DNA of 64,000 nt from Gloeopeniophorella convolvens (Eukaryota; Basidiomycota; Agaricomycetes; Russulales): assembly GCA_022496205.1 (NCBI GenBank), contig WTXD01000035.1:186001-250000 (forward strand), read 5' to 3'. Under the pieces are notes generated by a model, which saw only the letters and a list, made by a program, of their open reading frames with translations, made no database searches and was not told the DNA's origin. Positions 23,965-35,686 of this stretch are shown in pieces. Every line of letters starts with the position of its first letter. The stretch's first letter is position 1. The position numbers and the translations under genes are program-made.

Positions 23965-25246
23965 TTACCCTTTGCGAGAACTAGCCCGCACAACACCACT
24001 CACACTGCGGATGGTGCAGAAGAAGGTGGCCAGAGCACAGGCGCAAGGTGGGATAGCCGACTCCCAAGTAACCATGATCAGTCTCGTGATGATCTGTAAA
24101 TAAACATGTCTTAGCAAAGGGGGAGACTGAACGAGTGACCAACGAAGGCTCACTCGTTGAAAACGTCTGGTATGGATACCAGTGCGTGATCGGATAAGAA
24201 ACGTAAGGACTAGCGAGGAAATTGAGAATGAGAACCACGCATTCATCGCAGGTGATCACAATGCAGAACGACTCACGAATACTGGTTAAGGCGATGTCGA
24301 GGGCTTGAATAAGGGTGAGTGAGCATGAACTGGCATGTGGCGCCAATAACGCACCTGCAGGGAATGCCACAGAAAGCACGACTGAGGGCACGATCAACAC
24401 GGTAAACCGAAGGGTTGGTGCAGGACAAAGACACACAAGAGACGTAGTATTCCATTGCTGGGCCATGGAGACCAGACGAGGTGAAATCCGTCCGCAGAAC
24501 GGTGACCCATATGAGGATATTCGTGATGACCGAGCCGATGACCAGCAACACGAGGGGTACCTGCATATTTGACATGGCTCGCGCTCCGCAATGGCTCGAA
24601 TGAAGATTAAGACTTACTGCAACATACCACCTCCGACCCAGAAGCTGAGTTACGACGGTAAGACTTCCCGGGCTAATGCACAAAACGAAGGCCACTCACA
24701 CGCCAGCACCGCCAAACCAGATACAATTGGATAGGCGTGGCCATTAGTGCCGTCTGGGAGTCGTAGAGTGAGTCGTAGTGCTAGGATATGAATGTTCGTC
24801 GCGGGTACATACCAAGAATGACTGAACCTTGGACGGCCATGACGGGATTGCTATTGCTTGCTTGGATAGCGAGCATTGCTCAGTCTGCACAACTAGCACC
24901 AAGTCATCTGGTCGGACTCACCCAATCCCCAAAATCAATCACTGATCTTTTCCACATCACCGAGAACGAGCAACCCGTCTGGAACCTGGAAGGTGACATG
25001 AGCAGATAGACTAGCACCGAAGCCACAGATGACACACAATGCCACGAGTGTAACGAACGGAACCATTATTTTCACATACAAGAGCTCGGAATGTGAGTGC
25101 GCCCAGTAGCGCATGAACAAGGCAATGATGAGGCCAGTTTCAATTCCGCCGATGAACGTAGACAATGCAGTTGATCCGAGAAACGGGACCCGTATGTCGT
25201 TATGAATGTCGGGAAGAGATGTTGAAGGTCCTCGTGCGGGTGTCAT
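23965..25246 (-). CDS. Probable multi-pass membrane protein (DUF6534/6533-like)
   Basis: Minus-strand segments suggest a spliced membrane-protein gene. It starts near 25246 (MTPARGPSTSLPDIHNDIR) and continues with VPFLGSTALSTFIGG and a hydrophobic ETGLIIALFMRYW. An exon with FGDW-like sequence lies near 24940, another with VMAVQGSVILG near 24830, then QVPLVLLVIGSVITNILIW near 24540 and IRESFCIVIT near 24260. The last part reads LIMVTWESAIPPCACAL and ends SSRKG at 23965. The succession of helices and the fungal PFLG-start resemble basidiomycete seven-helix proteins annotated DUF6534/DUF6533. I could not join all exons in one frame, so the gene may be intact with junctions I missed, or decayed. 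Function unknown; a receptor-like role is only a guess. Confidence 0.45.
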
Positions 25247-28133
25247 GACGGATGGGAGCGGTGTCGCTGACGGACAGCTCGCGCAGAGTGATGGTAGGGG
25301 AGAGAGCCAGAGTGGAGAGGGAAACGTGAGGACAGCTTGCTTCGACGCCAAGGGGGGTGATTGTAATAACAGGCGGCAAAGCAGATGTTGTGAACCGCTC
25401 GTTCGGGTACGTTCGGCAGTGGGCGGCAGACATACGGAAACCTGTCGATAAAAGGAGAGAACATGTCAGATCTCTTCGGCGTGTTTTATGGTTCAAGGCG
25501 ACGCCAGGCGACTCAACTGGCTTCTTACGACGAATCGGAACAACGCTAAATACACGTGCACGTGGTCACCAGATTAAATCGACTGAGTCTGGAGTGGGTT
25601 ACATTCGCTCCTCCGAATCATCGCAACCGATCAAATCTCCCTCGGCTGCTTTTTTACTTAGCTTCCACCCCTGCTCTATCACCGACCCCACTCTACGGTA
25701 CCGGACACATTCGCCGATGGCTACCCGTGTAGGGGGTCTCTCCACACGTCTACAAACCTCTCGTATCTGAGGCTCTCCCATGTGCCCCACATTTCGTCCG
25801 GGTGCGTGAGCAAACTACGGGCTCGGTGCGGTTTCCTGGAATCTTGCTCCTGCCCTTGAATGACAGCAGCACGTGGCTGGAGTCCTGATTTTTCACAGCC
25901 AGGAGACCCAACAGGCGCACCGGGGGATGATAGTGTATCGCGGATCCGGATTCTGAAACCACTAGACGCTTCAGCCCTGAGCTCCAGTCGCCAGTGGAAC
26001 GGTAGTATCAGTGGCCTCGTCTCAGATGTGCTCGTGGGGCAGCGCTGGTCGGTCCCGGAGATAGTGGCGCCACTGTCATCGGGGGCGTCCGTTGGGGCCC
26101 TGCCGTGTTCTCACGTCTGGGCGGAGTCTGCGCACAGCACCGAGGCTCACCAATTGAGAGTCAGCTACTTGTCTGCCTTTTGACATATAGCTATCTTGAC
26201 GTCTAGCACGAGGTGGGCACCCACCTGAGTCAACTTTACCCTATCAGAGGAGGTACTATTTCCAGCTGGTCGTCAACCGTGGGGGATACGATCTCCGGGT
26301 CGATTTCGTACTAGGGGGCCTCACACGACACCTTTGGGTGAGGCAGGGCCGTATTCACGCGTCGTTTCTACGATGGTCCTTTCCTTCGCGACGGCCAGAA
26401 GGCAGAAAGGCTTCAGGTGGGTGGTTTCATCTCAATTAGCTGCCAGACCGCTTAGCACATCCCAGAGAAGATGACGTGGCTGCGCGTGTCCACCACGCAG
26501 CACTGTCATTGAGATACTTTTCCGAAAATCGGGTGCCAACACTTCACGTGCTGCCTCAATAAACCTGCATCGAGTCATCTCGGGATCATGCCATGAGGAC
26601 TGGGTTCAGGCGTCGAGATAACGCCTCGTGCGCAGATCCTTCACCTATCTGGACTTGAACGTATGCTGCTCGTCGCTTACCTTCTCAACTGAATCCCGGC
26701 GCGCTAATGCTGATCTTTATCGACATGTCTATCTTCGCCGCTGCGACCCACCGGGCCGCGCATTGCGGCCCGAGACAATCTATCCTTGTCAGTGCAGATT
26801 AAGCGCAGTCAACGTGTCGTCACCTTTTCCATATGGTGGGATCTGCACAGTCGAGAAAGTTGTGCACTTCCGGGTTCTCCTATTTCAGGAGATGCCTACT
26901 ACCCAATCATCACACACAATGCCAGGTTGAGAAGCCAACGTAAGACCAGGCGCTAGCCACCATTCCACGATCAGAGACAACTGCAAGTCGCATTGGCGAA
27001 TGATATTTTCGTGCGGTCACACTGGACACAAGGCAATATCGGCGACAAATAAGCGAACCTTGTAGAACGTGACTCGGCGCTTGCTTCTAGCACGAGCGCG
27101 AGGACCGATGGACCACGTAACTATGACATGATGGTATCAGCTCCTAAAAGCAGGGGTATTGATGCACGAGCATGTAGTGAGCTGTTGAGCTCGGACAGGA
27201 CCTTTCCCCATACTTCCCCGCACTGCCACACACTGGCTACGGTGGTACGCTACTTTCCCGGAGTCGTCCACATCGACCGATATTACAGGGCCACACAACG
27301 CAAAGTGAACAGTAATATTACTAACCCATCCCCCGGCGAGCGTTTGGGAAGGGTCCCGTCAGATGTATATAAGCACGCCTGCCTTGCCCTCGTCCTCCAA
27401 ATACCTTCCACACACTCAACTCTAGCACAAATCTGATCAGTTGGGGCATTAGGGTGCTCCATTCACTGCAGCCTCAACAGATTTTTTTTTGGAAAATCTC
27501 AGTATCAGAGTAGTTATTAGCAAAACAAGTATTTTATCAGTACTTGCATTTTCTGCTATATACGAGCAAAATGGGACCTTCTCAGCGGACTTGACCGGAA
27601 AATTGTTGCGAGTTTGTCTGGTAATGGCAGGCGCTTATCGGGCGCTTAATGACGAGAAGGGAAGGATATTCCCACACCGGTTGGCCCTCCTGCCCCTGAT
27701 CTGAGCCTGTGAGGTCTCAACATGGTATACAGCTACTGGGCATTGTCCCCAGAGTATAATATGAGGCATTTCATCCTTAATAGCTTCATGGAATCTCATT
27801 TTGATGTGTATTCAGATGTTACATTGACCCCTCCCCGAAAGACAACGCAAAAAATGGCAGAAACACGTACTTACCCCTGAACCATTAGCAACATAGCAGT
27901 TTGAATGCGTCAGCCCATGGCTTACATGATGCGGCGATGGTATAGACTCCACGCGATGCCAGTAGCTGGCACCCGGTGCCGCTAAGTAATGTATCCAGTT
28001 ATTTTCAACCCGAGCACGCGTCCCAAGAAGAACCGTGGAGCAACCGCGCTTTGATGCGCCCAGCATATGGTAAATTTCTCGCCTTAGAGAGACGACTCGG
28101 CTGTGGGTTAGTACGAGGGGAATCGCAACCTGG
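25247..28133. other. Gene-poor stretch, nothing recognised
   Basis: Nearly 2.9 kb without a supportable gene. Open frames at 25357-25770, 25860-26183 and 26628-26930 have no recognisable motif and no splice partners. The sequence may be decayed mobile or genic DNA. Confidence 0.5.
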
Positions 28134-28888
28134 TACAGTCCCGGACAGCTAATCACGACAACCTTTGTCTGAGCTCAACCAATGACATAATGCTCTAGTT
28201 TTTTTATGAATCTGAACTTAGAATGAGCCGAGAACTCCGAAAACGCATTTTGCGTAATTGTTTGCGCCATTTTTGGCAACGGCCAAATTTTTGGGTCCAA
28301 AGTGCATCGGCAATCAGGGATTTGATCGATGAGAAGGGCCACCTGCAATGGCAATTGTCTTCACACAGCAAATCTGGAGGCACACTGTACTGCCATCATC
28401 AATTTCCTTGTTGTACTTGTATCATACAGGCTCATGCAGCAACAATTTACTGTCCCAGAGGCAATGGGAGAGGGAGAAAGACTCTCATCAACGGTCTTGC
28501 TAACAGTGGCAAACAAGTGGGGCACCATCCGCAAACTGTCCGGGCCGGGGCGGTATCGGGCCGGGAGACCTGTGTACCGGCACACACAGACTCGAGGCTT
28601 CCCCTACACTCACGCTGCCACATTGGGGGTGATATTTTATAGGAACTGTGTATGAAACCCCTGTTGCAAGCAGAATACAAATTCTTGTGGCTATTGGCGC
28701 TAGTTTTATGAACGGCCAAATTTTTGTGGTCCAAAAAGTGTTGCTTGATTTCCGGCCTAAGTACTCAGGAATAAAATCCCAAAATATTTGGGCACACACA
28801 TCTCACGAAAAGGAAGCGATTGGCACGATGTGCCTGACCATCGGGAGTACCTTATAAAAATTGTCGTGATTAGCTGTCCGGGACTGTA
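28134..28888. mobile_element. Non-autonomous TIR element, Tc1/mariner-like, TA target site
   Basis: A 28-bp sequence at 28134-28161 (starting TACAGTCCCGGACAGC) is repeated perfectly in inverted orientation at 28861-28888. Read as TA target-site duplications plus 26-bp terminal inverted repeats starting CAGTCCC, this fits Tc1/mariner/pogo-type elements, which insert at TA. The body is about 750 bp and has no transposase-like frame, so it would be a MITE or deletion derivative. Inside are two related segments, near 28282 and 28712, sharing acggccaaatttttg and gtccaaa. The perfect repeats suggest recent insertion, or recent activity in trans. Confidence 0.8.
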
Positions 28889-29785
28889 GATCCCTTTAAC
28901 CGTGGCTTTAGCCTTCTCAGGAAGTGGCCCGCGAGAGGATGGGCGTGCCGCGCAAGCCGAGTGTGCTAATTCTGAGCTATAACTCAGAGTTCCGTGCTGC
29001 GCGCATACCCCGGTCCTCGCCAGTGGCACGACCGTCTAATTGCAGGGGCAGGATGCTTCAACAAGGTTTCCGCGGAGCGCTATCGACGCACTCAAAGGCC
29101 TTATCGGTTGGGTCATGCCGCGAATCTATGCGAGTCAAAGTACTAGTACTGTCCTGGTCGATGCCAGCAGCCTGTGAGTCTAGCGCCCTTGAGCATTGAT
29201 GGGGGTATACGAGGCTTATCTGTTCTTCGATAGAGGATATTCGCACATCCCTCTGACACTACTTCCCACGCACGCGCGCACCCACAGGTGCACCCACATA
29301 CATCGAGTCTAACGCATCGCGTAATGCGGCTCGGATGCGCAAGAGTATCGAACGTCCGAGTACGTTCGCACGTCCTAGGTCATAGAATCTGACCTGACCC
29401 ACCCTCTGCACCGGTTTTGCGTTTAGCCATCGTGACGTGCGAGCATGCGGATTGCTCTAATCATCGGTATCCGAAGCAGTCGGGAACACGGCTGCTGTTG
29501 GTGTAAGTGAGAGGCACCTTCACGGCACCGGCGCCACCACCGGCGCATACGCGGTCAGACGCGGCTCGCACGGTTCGGCACCCTCTCTTGAAGTGTTATC
29601 AACTAGTTGTCCATAGATCACAATACCCTGATCACGTATAGGTAAGGCCCTGGTGGAAAAATATCTTGTTGCACAGACAGCAGGTCGCGAGGTATACAAC
29701 TAAACGAACAAAAGCGAGCGGAGGTATCAGTGATTCTTGCTCGTTCCGGGTAAATGTGCAGGGAGAGATGGTCCTTGTGTCGCTC
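28889..29785. other. Intergenic, no gene recognised
   Basis: About 0.9 kb with no supportable gene, between the TIR element and the 3' end of the DUF6533-type gene. Confidence 0.5.
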
Positions 29786-31675
29786 CTAAGCTAGCCCTTG
29801 GTTCCATTTGACCTCCGGCGTGGAATAGAGCTCATCTCTGGGAGCTTTGTCGAACGCATCCGCGTCGATAACAATGGAGCGTTCGACGTGCACTTGGACG
29901 AGCTCGTTGCTTTCGGGATCTGCTCGGGAGTCCCCAGTGCCAGGTGCGCTGGGGCCTGGGTCAAGTGAACCTTTCCGCGATACCGCCCGGAGCATATCAT
30001 TCATGTTGCGGTTCGAGTGGTGATAGCGATGCGTAGCGTTCCAGCTTCGAGGCTGGTCTGGGCTGGCGTCTGCGAAACATGTCAGCTCAATGAAGACACT
30101 GCGAATCGGGCTGAGGAGAGCGCACCTCGAAGGTTGATGAGTATGCGTTGGCTCATTATCCACGTGATAGTGTTGCCAACAGAAACCCTACACGATGTCA
30201 GCATCGCAGAAATACTGAGAAATACCACGTACCCAGCCGACTATATCGAAAGTGTCCTTGCCATTCGGTCAATACTCAGCGGAAACTAGAACTGGGCTGA
30301 CCTGGATAGTTGTGTTGCCAGCGCGGTACAGTATGACGTTCAGTGTGTTCGCCGCTGCGTGGAAGGAACTTTATAAATAGTGAGAAGGCTGTGCATGAAT
30401 GACATACCCGTCAATGCGACAAAGTATCCGAGCCCATCATAGATCATCCTACAAATGGATCGAATTGCGGCGCAAGGCCAACAATGGTATTGCTAACTCA
30501 CATCTTCATGAGGCGCGATAAACTAGTAAGGATATGAGCAGCAGCAATTATGGGCATATCAGAAACATACTAAGGCGATTGCGGCCGGTATTTGAGCAGA
30601 TACCCCATCGAAATCGCCAATGTAAGGAGATCGTACAACATGGCGACGAGATAGAACAGCCAGACAGAAATGAATGCCCTCGGGTTGGTGCTTGCTCCTG
30701 TGCAACTAGACAGCACCGTCATCGGATCTTTCTCGATCTCAGAGATGACTGGCAAACTCACCTTCCCTGGAACCCAGTTTCATACCGAGTTTAGCATCGT
30801 CCGGGAGTGAATGACTGCACTCACATCATGAAACACGGCTAAACATGTTGGCGTCAGTTGCATCAAGAGACGAGTATATAGTATGACGAACCCCTTCGGT
30901 GATACAAGTTCGTAAACCATTGAAGCTGGGGACACAGAATGTGAGGCAACTATCTCGGGTGATGCCCACCAATGACACTGACCGTGGAGGCCACGACATA
31001 GCCAGAAAGAAGTACAGCAGCCGGGTATCGGTTCCTACCAGAGATGCTATACGCTCTGGAACGGTTGCACAAAGGGTATCAGAGGAGCCCAGCAACGATG
31101 ATCGAGCGTGATTCACCGTATTCCCAATATCGCCTGCGAGGTCATGGTCTGAGGAACTGACATTACGGTTAGATGCTATCGAGTAGTTATGCGACAATGG
31201 AACGAACCTTTGAAGATCGGCGGAAGCATGTAGTACCGATTACAAGACGCAGCGGTGAAACCGGTCGAAAAGAAGCCGACGTTGCTCAGAGTAAGAACGG
31301 TGATGCTCGAGTAGCTAAGATCCGAGTGAGACTTTGCTTGGCCTCCGTGCAGCAATGGGACACGCTGCACACTTACCGAATCAGGACGAAGAGAACCAGG
31401 CTTGTGCTAACCAATCTGCAGTCAGGTCCGTGCTTAAGGCATATCTGCGGGGTCGTCACCTCAGCCTGAAGTTGCCCCGGTACCACGTTCTGTAGAACCG
31501 ATACTCCGCGGGGAGCGTCCACAGGTAACTGTCGGGGCCGTCGTCATTGAGAAAGAAGTTGGCGACATAATGAACTGTCAACGTACTCGTACGTCGCTAT
31601 GGCTAATGAGGCGATCCGCAAGTTGTTTGCAGTCTGGATCGCTCCCGTCTTGATGGCAGCTTCGAGAATTGACAT
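29786..31675 (-). CDS. DUF6533-domain multi-pass membrane protein
   Basis: A spliced minus-strand gene starting at 31675 (MSILEAAIKTGAIQTANNLR). Its first block, ATYDYLWTLPAEYRFYRTW, matches the DUF6533 signature of basidiomycete membrane proteins. Helix blocks follow: LVSTSLVLFVLIRYSSI, ITVLTLSNVGFFSTGF with CNRYYMLPPIFK, MTSQAILGIR, TLQWFTNLYHRR, then CTGASTNPRAFISVWLFYLV, MLYDLLTLAISMGYLLKYRP, DGLGYFVALT, AANTLNVILYRAG and ITWIMSQRILINLR. The cytosolic tail of about 100 residues is acidic and ends EVKWNQGLA at 29786. The topology suggests seven helices. The family is expanded in mushrooms and has no known biochemical function; a GPCR-like role has been suggested by topology only. Exact boundaries of some middle exons were not resolved. 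Confidence 0.75.
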
Positions 31676-33184
31676 TGTAGAGGTGCGTTCGACCACGCGG
31701 CACTGTTGGGGAAGGCTGGTGCCAAATGCCACCTTCATCTGCTGGTTATGAGGCCGTTGGTGGTGTTCGTTTGGGACGCAGCCGCGACATGTCACCATCC
31801 GCCCAGGACCTTCCACCCCTGTTTGTGGCAGCGCCAAATACAATGCATGTTGAACCCTGTTGAACCCCGCCAGGGACGTGTCGCGTTGCGGTGCTGTCGA
31901 GATCTATTGAATTTGAGCCCTCCTTCCAAGCTTTGTGTCAATACGGACCTGTTTCAAATAGTGTATTCGTCACGATGGCGCAAGCTTTCAAGAGAACAGG
32001 AGCCAATCATCAATCCAATAAGGTTCACGAAGTGTGGCGAAGGATGTAGATCCAGTCTTCATTGAACTCTAGGAGCACTGGAGTATGCATGCTAAACGTC
32101 GACGCCCGTGGGGTTCACTAACATATTGGGGATATACTGTATACGATGGACAGACTGCAGCACTGCAACTGTCAGGACCGGCGGGATGGACGGTTCGCTT
32201 GCCAGTACTCTCCCACGGCAGCAACAAGTTCCTTGCAACAGGTTTGTGCAACTGAGCCTCCACCTCGAGGGTCCCTCTAGACCCTCGTGAGGTTTGGCGA
32301 GTCGCGAGTCTACCTGTGACGCCACAGGCACCAGCGCCTATGGCGCATCAGACATGTAGGCGCCTCGGAATTCCGGCGGCGCTTAGACTCCGCATCTCCA
32401 ACCCCCAGTCGCTATACTTAGACCGATGGTGCAGAGTCAGGAGACCGCGTAGGCCACCACCAGCCTCATCACCTGGAGTGAATGACCGGCGACCTTGTTT
32501 CTTGCTTGGAGCGCCGACTGGCTCGGCGAACGAGCTGCGTGAGAGTTGGGTGCCAGAAGCCTGCGAGATCGGTCAACGCGGACTCGCAACGCGTTCACTG
32601 TATGTTTGCCGAACTGCGCTTCGAAAGCCATGTCGTCGAACATTAGCTTGACCAATAGGCACGTTAGTGCCATCTGGGCACCCCGAAATCGCGTAGCAAC
32701 GAACCCTGAGCTGTCGGTTTCTCGCGACGCCACCTCTCTGATCTCAACGGAAGCAGTCTGGGTGGACGTCGGACTGCGCGTTATTCCGCCGGCCAGATTG
32801 CAGATCAGATTGAAAGCCCCTAAATTAGAGAAGCCGGAGGCATCTGGTCTCAGCGGCCGCCCTCTTCTACCGGGAAAGCTTGTTCAATCAGGACGGCGCC
32901 TAAGAGCAGCACATGACTCACATAAACCCTGCTGGCGATGTAGATTTTGTTCTTCGAAGTTGAACCGCAAGCCGCCGATACGTAGAAGGATTATAGAGTT
33001 GCGTGAGAATGCGGATTTTGGTACCCTCCGATTGACCGAGCACATGTAGACAAACAACCGCCTGAGGAAGTCCACCCACCTAATTTTTCAAGTAGCACTC
33101 ATGGCGCACGTAATGAGCGGTGGCAGATATCAGCATAAATAACGATACATTCCGCAGAGCACGAGAACACACGGCGTCATGAGA
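31676..33184. other. Intergenic, possible gene remnants
   Basis: About 1.5 kb without a supportable gene. Minus-strand open segments at 32437-32733 and 32884-33075 have some hydrophobic and basic blocks but no recognised motif. They could be remnants. Confidence 0.4.
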
Positions 33185-34836
33185 TTAGAATCGCTTGCCG
33201 TCAGACCATCCAAGTCCTCCACCGAACCCTCCAGGCCCTCCAGTGCGGGTGAAGCCATTCCTGCGGCTGTATGCCTTCCAACCGAACCAGGCACCCGTGA
33301 GGACAGCGCCGAAGAAGAGGAAGCGCATAATAGAGGAGGTCCAGTTGGACCCAGATGACGCGTCGCGAATCTTGTCGCGCGGTGCCTCAACAGCAGACAG
33401 GATAGCGGACGACGTAGAGACGGAAATGATGCTGTCCGAAATGAAGGATCGACACGGTGTCAGCGGAGTGCAAGAATTTAAAAAAAAGGATATTACGGAC
33501 TCATGTGCGTCGCTGACGTCTCCAGTCATGGCAGAAAAGCCGATGTATGGGTTCGTCGGCAGGGAGATATCTTTTATCGTGAAGCAATTACTCCACTCGT
33601 CCCCTGGCAAATATCAGTCCTTTAGAATCGGACTGCACTCTAGAGCTCAGAAACGCTCACAGCCCTTATACTGGACTTTGACCTGCAGGGCATCGTTAGA
33701 AATTCGACCTCGATCGGGCGACCGCCGTAAAATCATACGTACGTCCAGCACCACGTCCCTGACGTATGTGACCTTCAGTTTGGTCGCGAAGTTCTGGCGG
33801 CGGTAGTTCGCCTAGACCACTGTCAACATCAGGCCGATATTGCACTATGAATGTGAGCGCACTGAACATTCGCCGATCATATTCGGCACTCCATCCTTGG
33901 CGAGATCGTAGCTGGTTTGCCCATCACCCTTCATGGCAATGATACGGGGGAACGGGTAGTCGGAGTGTATGTCGTTCTTGTACCTATGTGGTGACAGTTG
34001 ATCAATACACCTTCATTGCACCGGGGCATGGAGCACGTGCGTATCAAGGAAGATGCCAATTCCATTGAAGTGATCTACGGCCCCCACTTAGCATATGGCC
34101 ATTGCGCACGGTGGCGTGTTGCTCACCCTTGCTACCAAATACAGGTCCTGGCTGCGCGCGTTCCGTCGTGATCCAAAGAGCGATACCATCACCATAGAGG
34201 TGTGATCCGTCACCCGATATCTGGACATGATCAGGTACCATTCGTCGATGGGAGACAGGACATACTTTGAACTCAGTCTCAATGATGAAGTTGGACGCCG
34301 TGAGTGGGAGCCGAGACCATAACCATCCCTGCAGAGGTTCCTCAGAGGAGATAGCGAAGGGAGAAGAACCATGCGGACCATCATAGATGGTTTGTTCCGG
34401 GTCAATCGCACATGCTTGTTGGTATTCTGCGGCAGACGAAATTGGACACGGCCGTAGAGATGGCAATAGGTGGACGTACAACATATGCATCAGCGCCGAA
34501 GTCCCACCACCTACGCGCATAAAGAAGCGTCAGCAGCAAGCTCGGGGAAGCCCATGGCCCTCGGGACCCGAAGTGTCACGCATATAATGGGTCAACTCAC
34601 CGATTTTGGAGGTCCTGGTCGATGTATGGAGCGAAGAGGGAATGTGTTCGTAGCTGAACCGTCTGTAAACAAGATATGCCGCGAATCGCTCGCCACAAGC
34701 TCCTTTCTGGCGGAAGGATATGATTGCGCACCCGTTCAATCGTCCGGTTGGCTATACGCGTCCCGTCATACTCTGACGCCAGCACGGATGCCGAGCACAA
34801 GCCCAAAACCAATAAAAGCAGTCTGCTTGGGGTCAT
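33185..34836 (-). CDS. L-type lectin cargo receptor (VIP36/ERGIC-53-like)
   Basis: Twelve minus-strand exons: 34732..34836, 34601..34662, 34480..34510, 34379..34426, 34266..34340, 34127..34220, 34041..34074, 33863..33983, 33743..33811, 33661..33682, 33501..33603 and 33185..33431. They total 1011 nt and give 336 aa. A signal peptide (MTPSRLLLLVLGLCSASVLA) precedes the legume-lectin-like domain: APYIDQDLQNRWWDFGADA, GWLWSRLPLTASNF, GDGIALWITTERAQPGPVFG, FNGIGIFLDTYKND and the ECSANYRR Cys block. Near the C-terminus one helix (IMRFLFFGAVLTGAWFGWKAY) is followed by a Gly-rich cytosolic tail ending KRF. Such proteins bind high-mannose glycans and cycle between ER and Golgi; the final aromatic residue may aid ER export (inference). 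The intron 33984..34040 must use a GC donor (AC|GCACGT). Confidence 0.9.
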
Positions 34837-35048
34837 CTCGGCCGTTGTCTTGCTGCACAGGTGTAATAAACGAATGGAAAGGGGTGCCTGTTGAATGGGT
34901 GGCGAAGAAGTAAGGATGCTCTGCCTTGAACGCAGAGGTGATGTGAAAGTTCCAGTGGCAGAATAAGCGCCGGCGTCTTCGTTGCCGCTTCAGCCACGTG
35001 GCTCACCAAAAGTGAGTGGCACGAGACACACTTGACCCCAGGAGTCGA

Positions 35049-35530
35049 CCACTGCGTGCACAGCAGACTTATCCTGAAGGAAAAAGGCTTGAATAAGCGA
35101 GATATATGTTAAACTTGTTTTCGCTTTTTGTCGTCCGGAAAAGTGGTTATCAGAAACTTAATGACTCTCTAAGCACTCTTAAAAGGGAAGAAAGTTTCCT
35201 AATAAAGTTAACCTTCTCTCACGACTTCCCCATGCAAACATAGTTGGCAATAAAGTCAAACAATCACCCATATTCTTCACGCTTTGACACCCAGAATGAG
35301 TGTTTTGTTTAGATTTCCGAGAAATGTCTTACCGGATGTTTATGGCTCAGGAATCTGGTAGAAAACTTTAACTTCAGGCACAGACTTTACCCCTTATCAA
35401 AAAGCGTGTAGAGAATGTTAACTTCACTAATCCTCGTTTTTCGAGATTAAATAATAACAAGTAAGTTAAACAAATATCCAGCTTTTCGAAGCCTTTTTTC
35501 GTGAGAATAAGTCTGCTATGCACGCAGTGG
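35049..35530. mobile_element. AT-rich foldback/MITE-like element with long imperfect TIRs
   Basis: The sequence at about 35049-35117 and the reverse complement of about 35461-35530 match over roughly 65-70 bp with scattered differences. They share cactgcgtgca, agcagacttat, aaaaaggctt and gttt/gttaaactta blocks. The roughly 340-bp core is AT-rich and has no gene. This looks like a foldback or MITE-type element between the lectin and J-protein genes. The family and target-site duplication were not determined. Confidence 0.7.
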
Positions 35531-35686
35531 ACCGATGTCGAGGTTCACAATCATGTCCGCCCTTGTAAAGCAATGAATCGAGGATGCGCTTCCAGTGGTC
35601 TACATATATATCCAAGAGCGTTCTACAGAGTACGAGATACACCCACGCCCTTGCGGCGTACTGCACAACACAGAATACAGGTCCCG

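Noticed and set aside
26628..26930. 100-aa plus-strand frame in the gene-poor island
   Set aside because: No motif, no neighbouring exons and no start context; probably chance.
28223..28655. Open frames inside the TIR element
   Set aside because: Short, no DDE or DDD catalytic pattern and no helix-turn-helix; not a transposase.
34601..34662. Possible frameshift in the lectin gene (a second frame reads RFSYEH)
   Set aside because: The frame reading TVQLRTHSLFAPYIDQD joins both neighbouring exons in phase, so no frameshift is needed.
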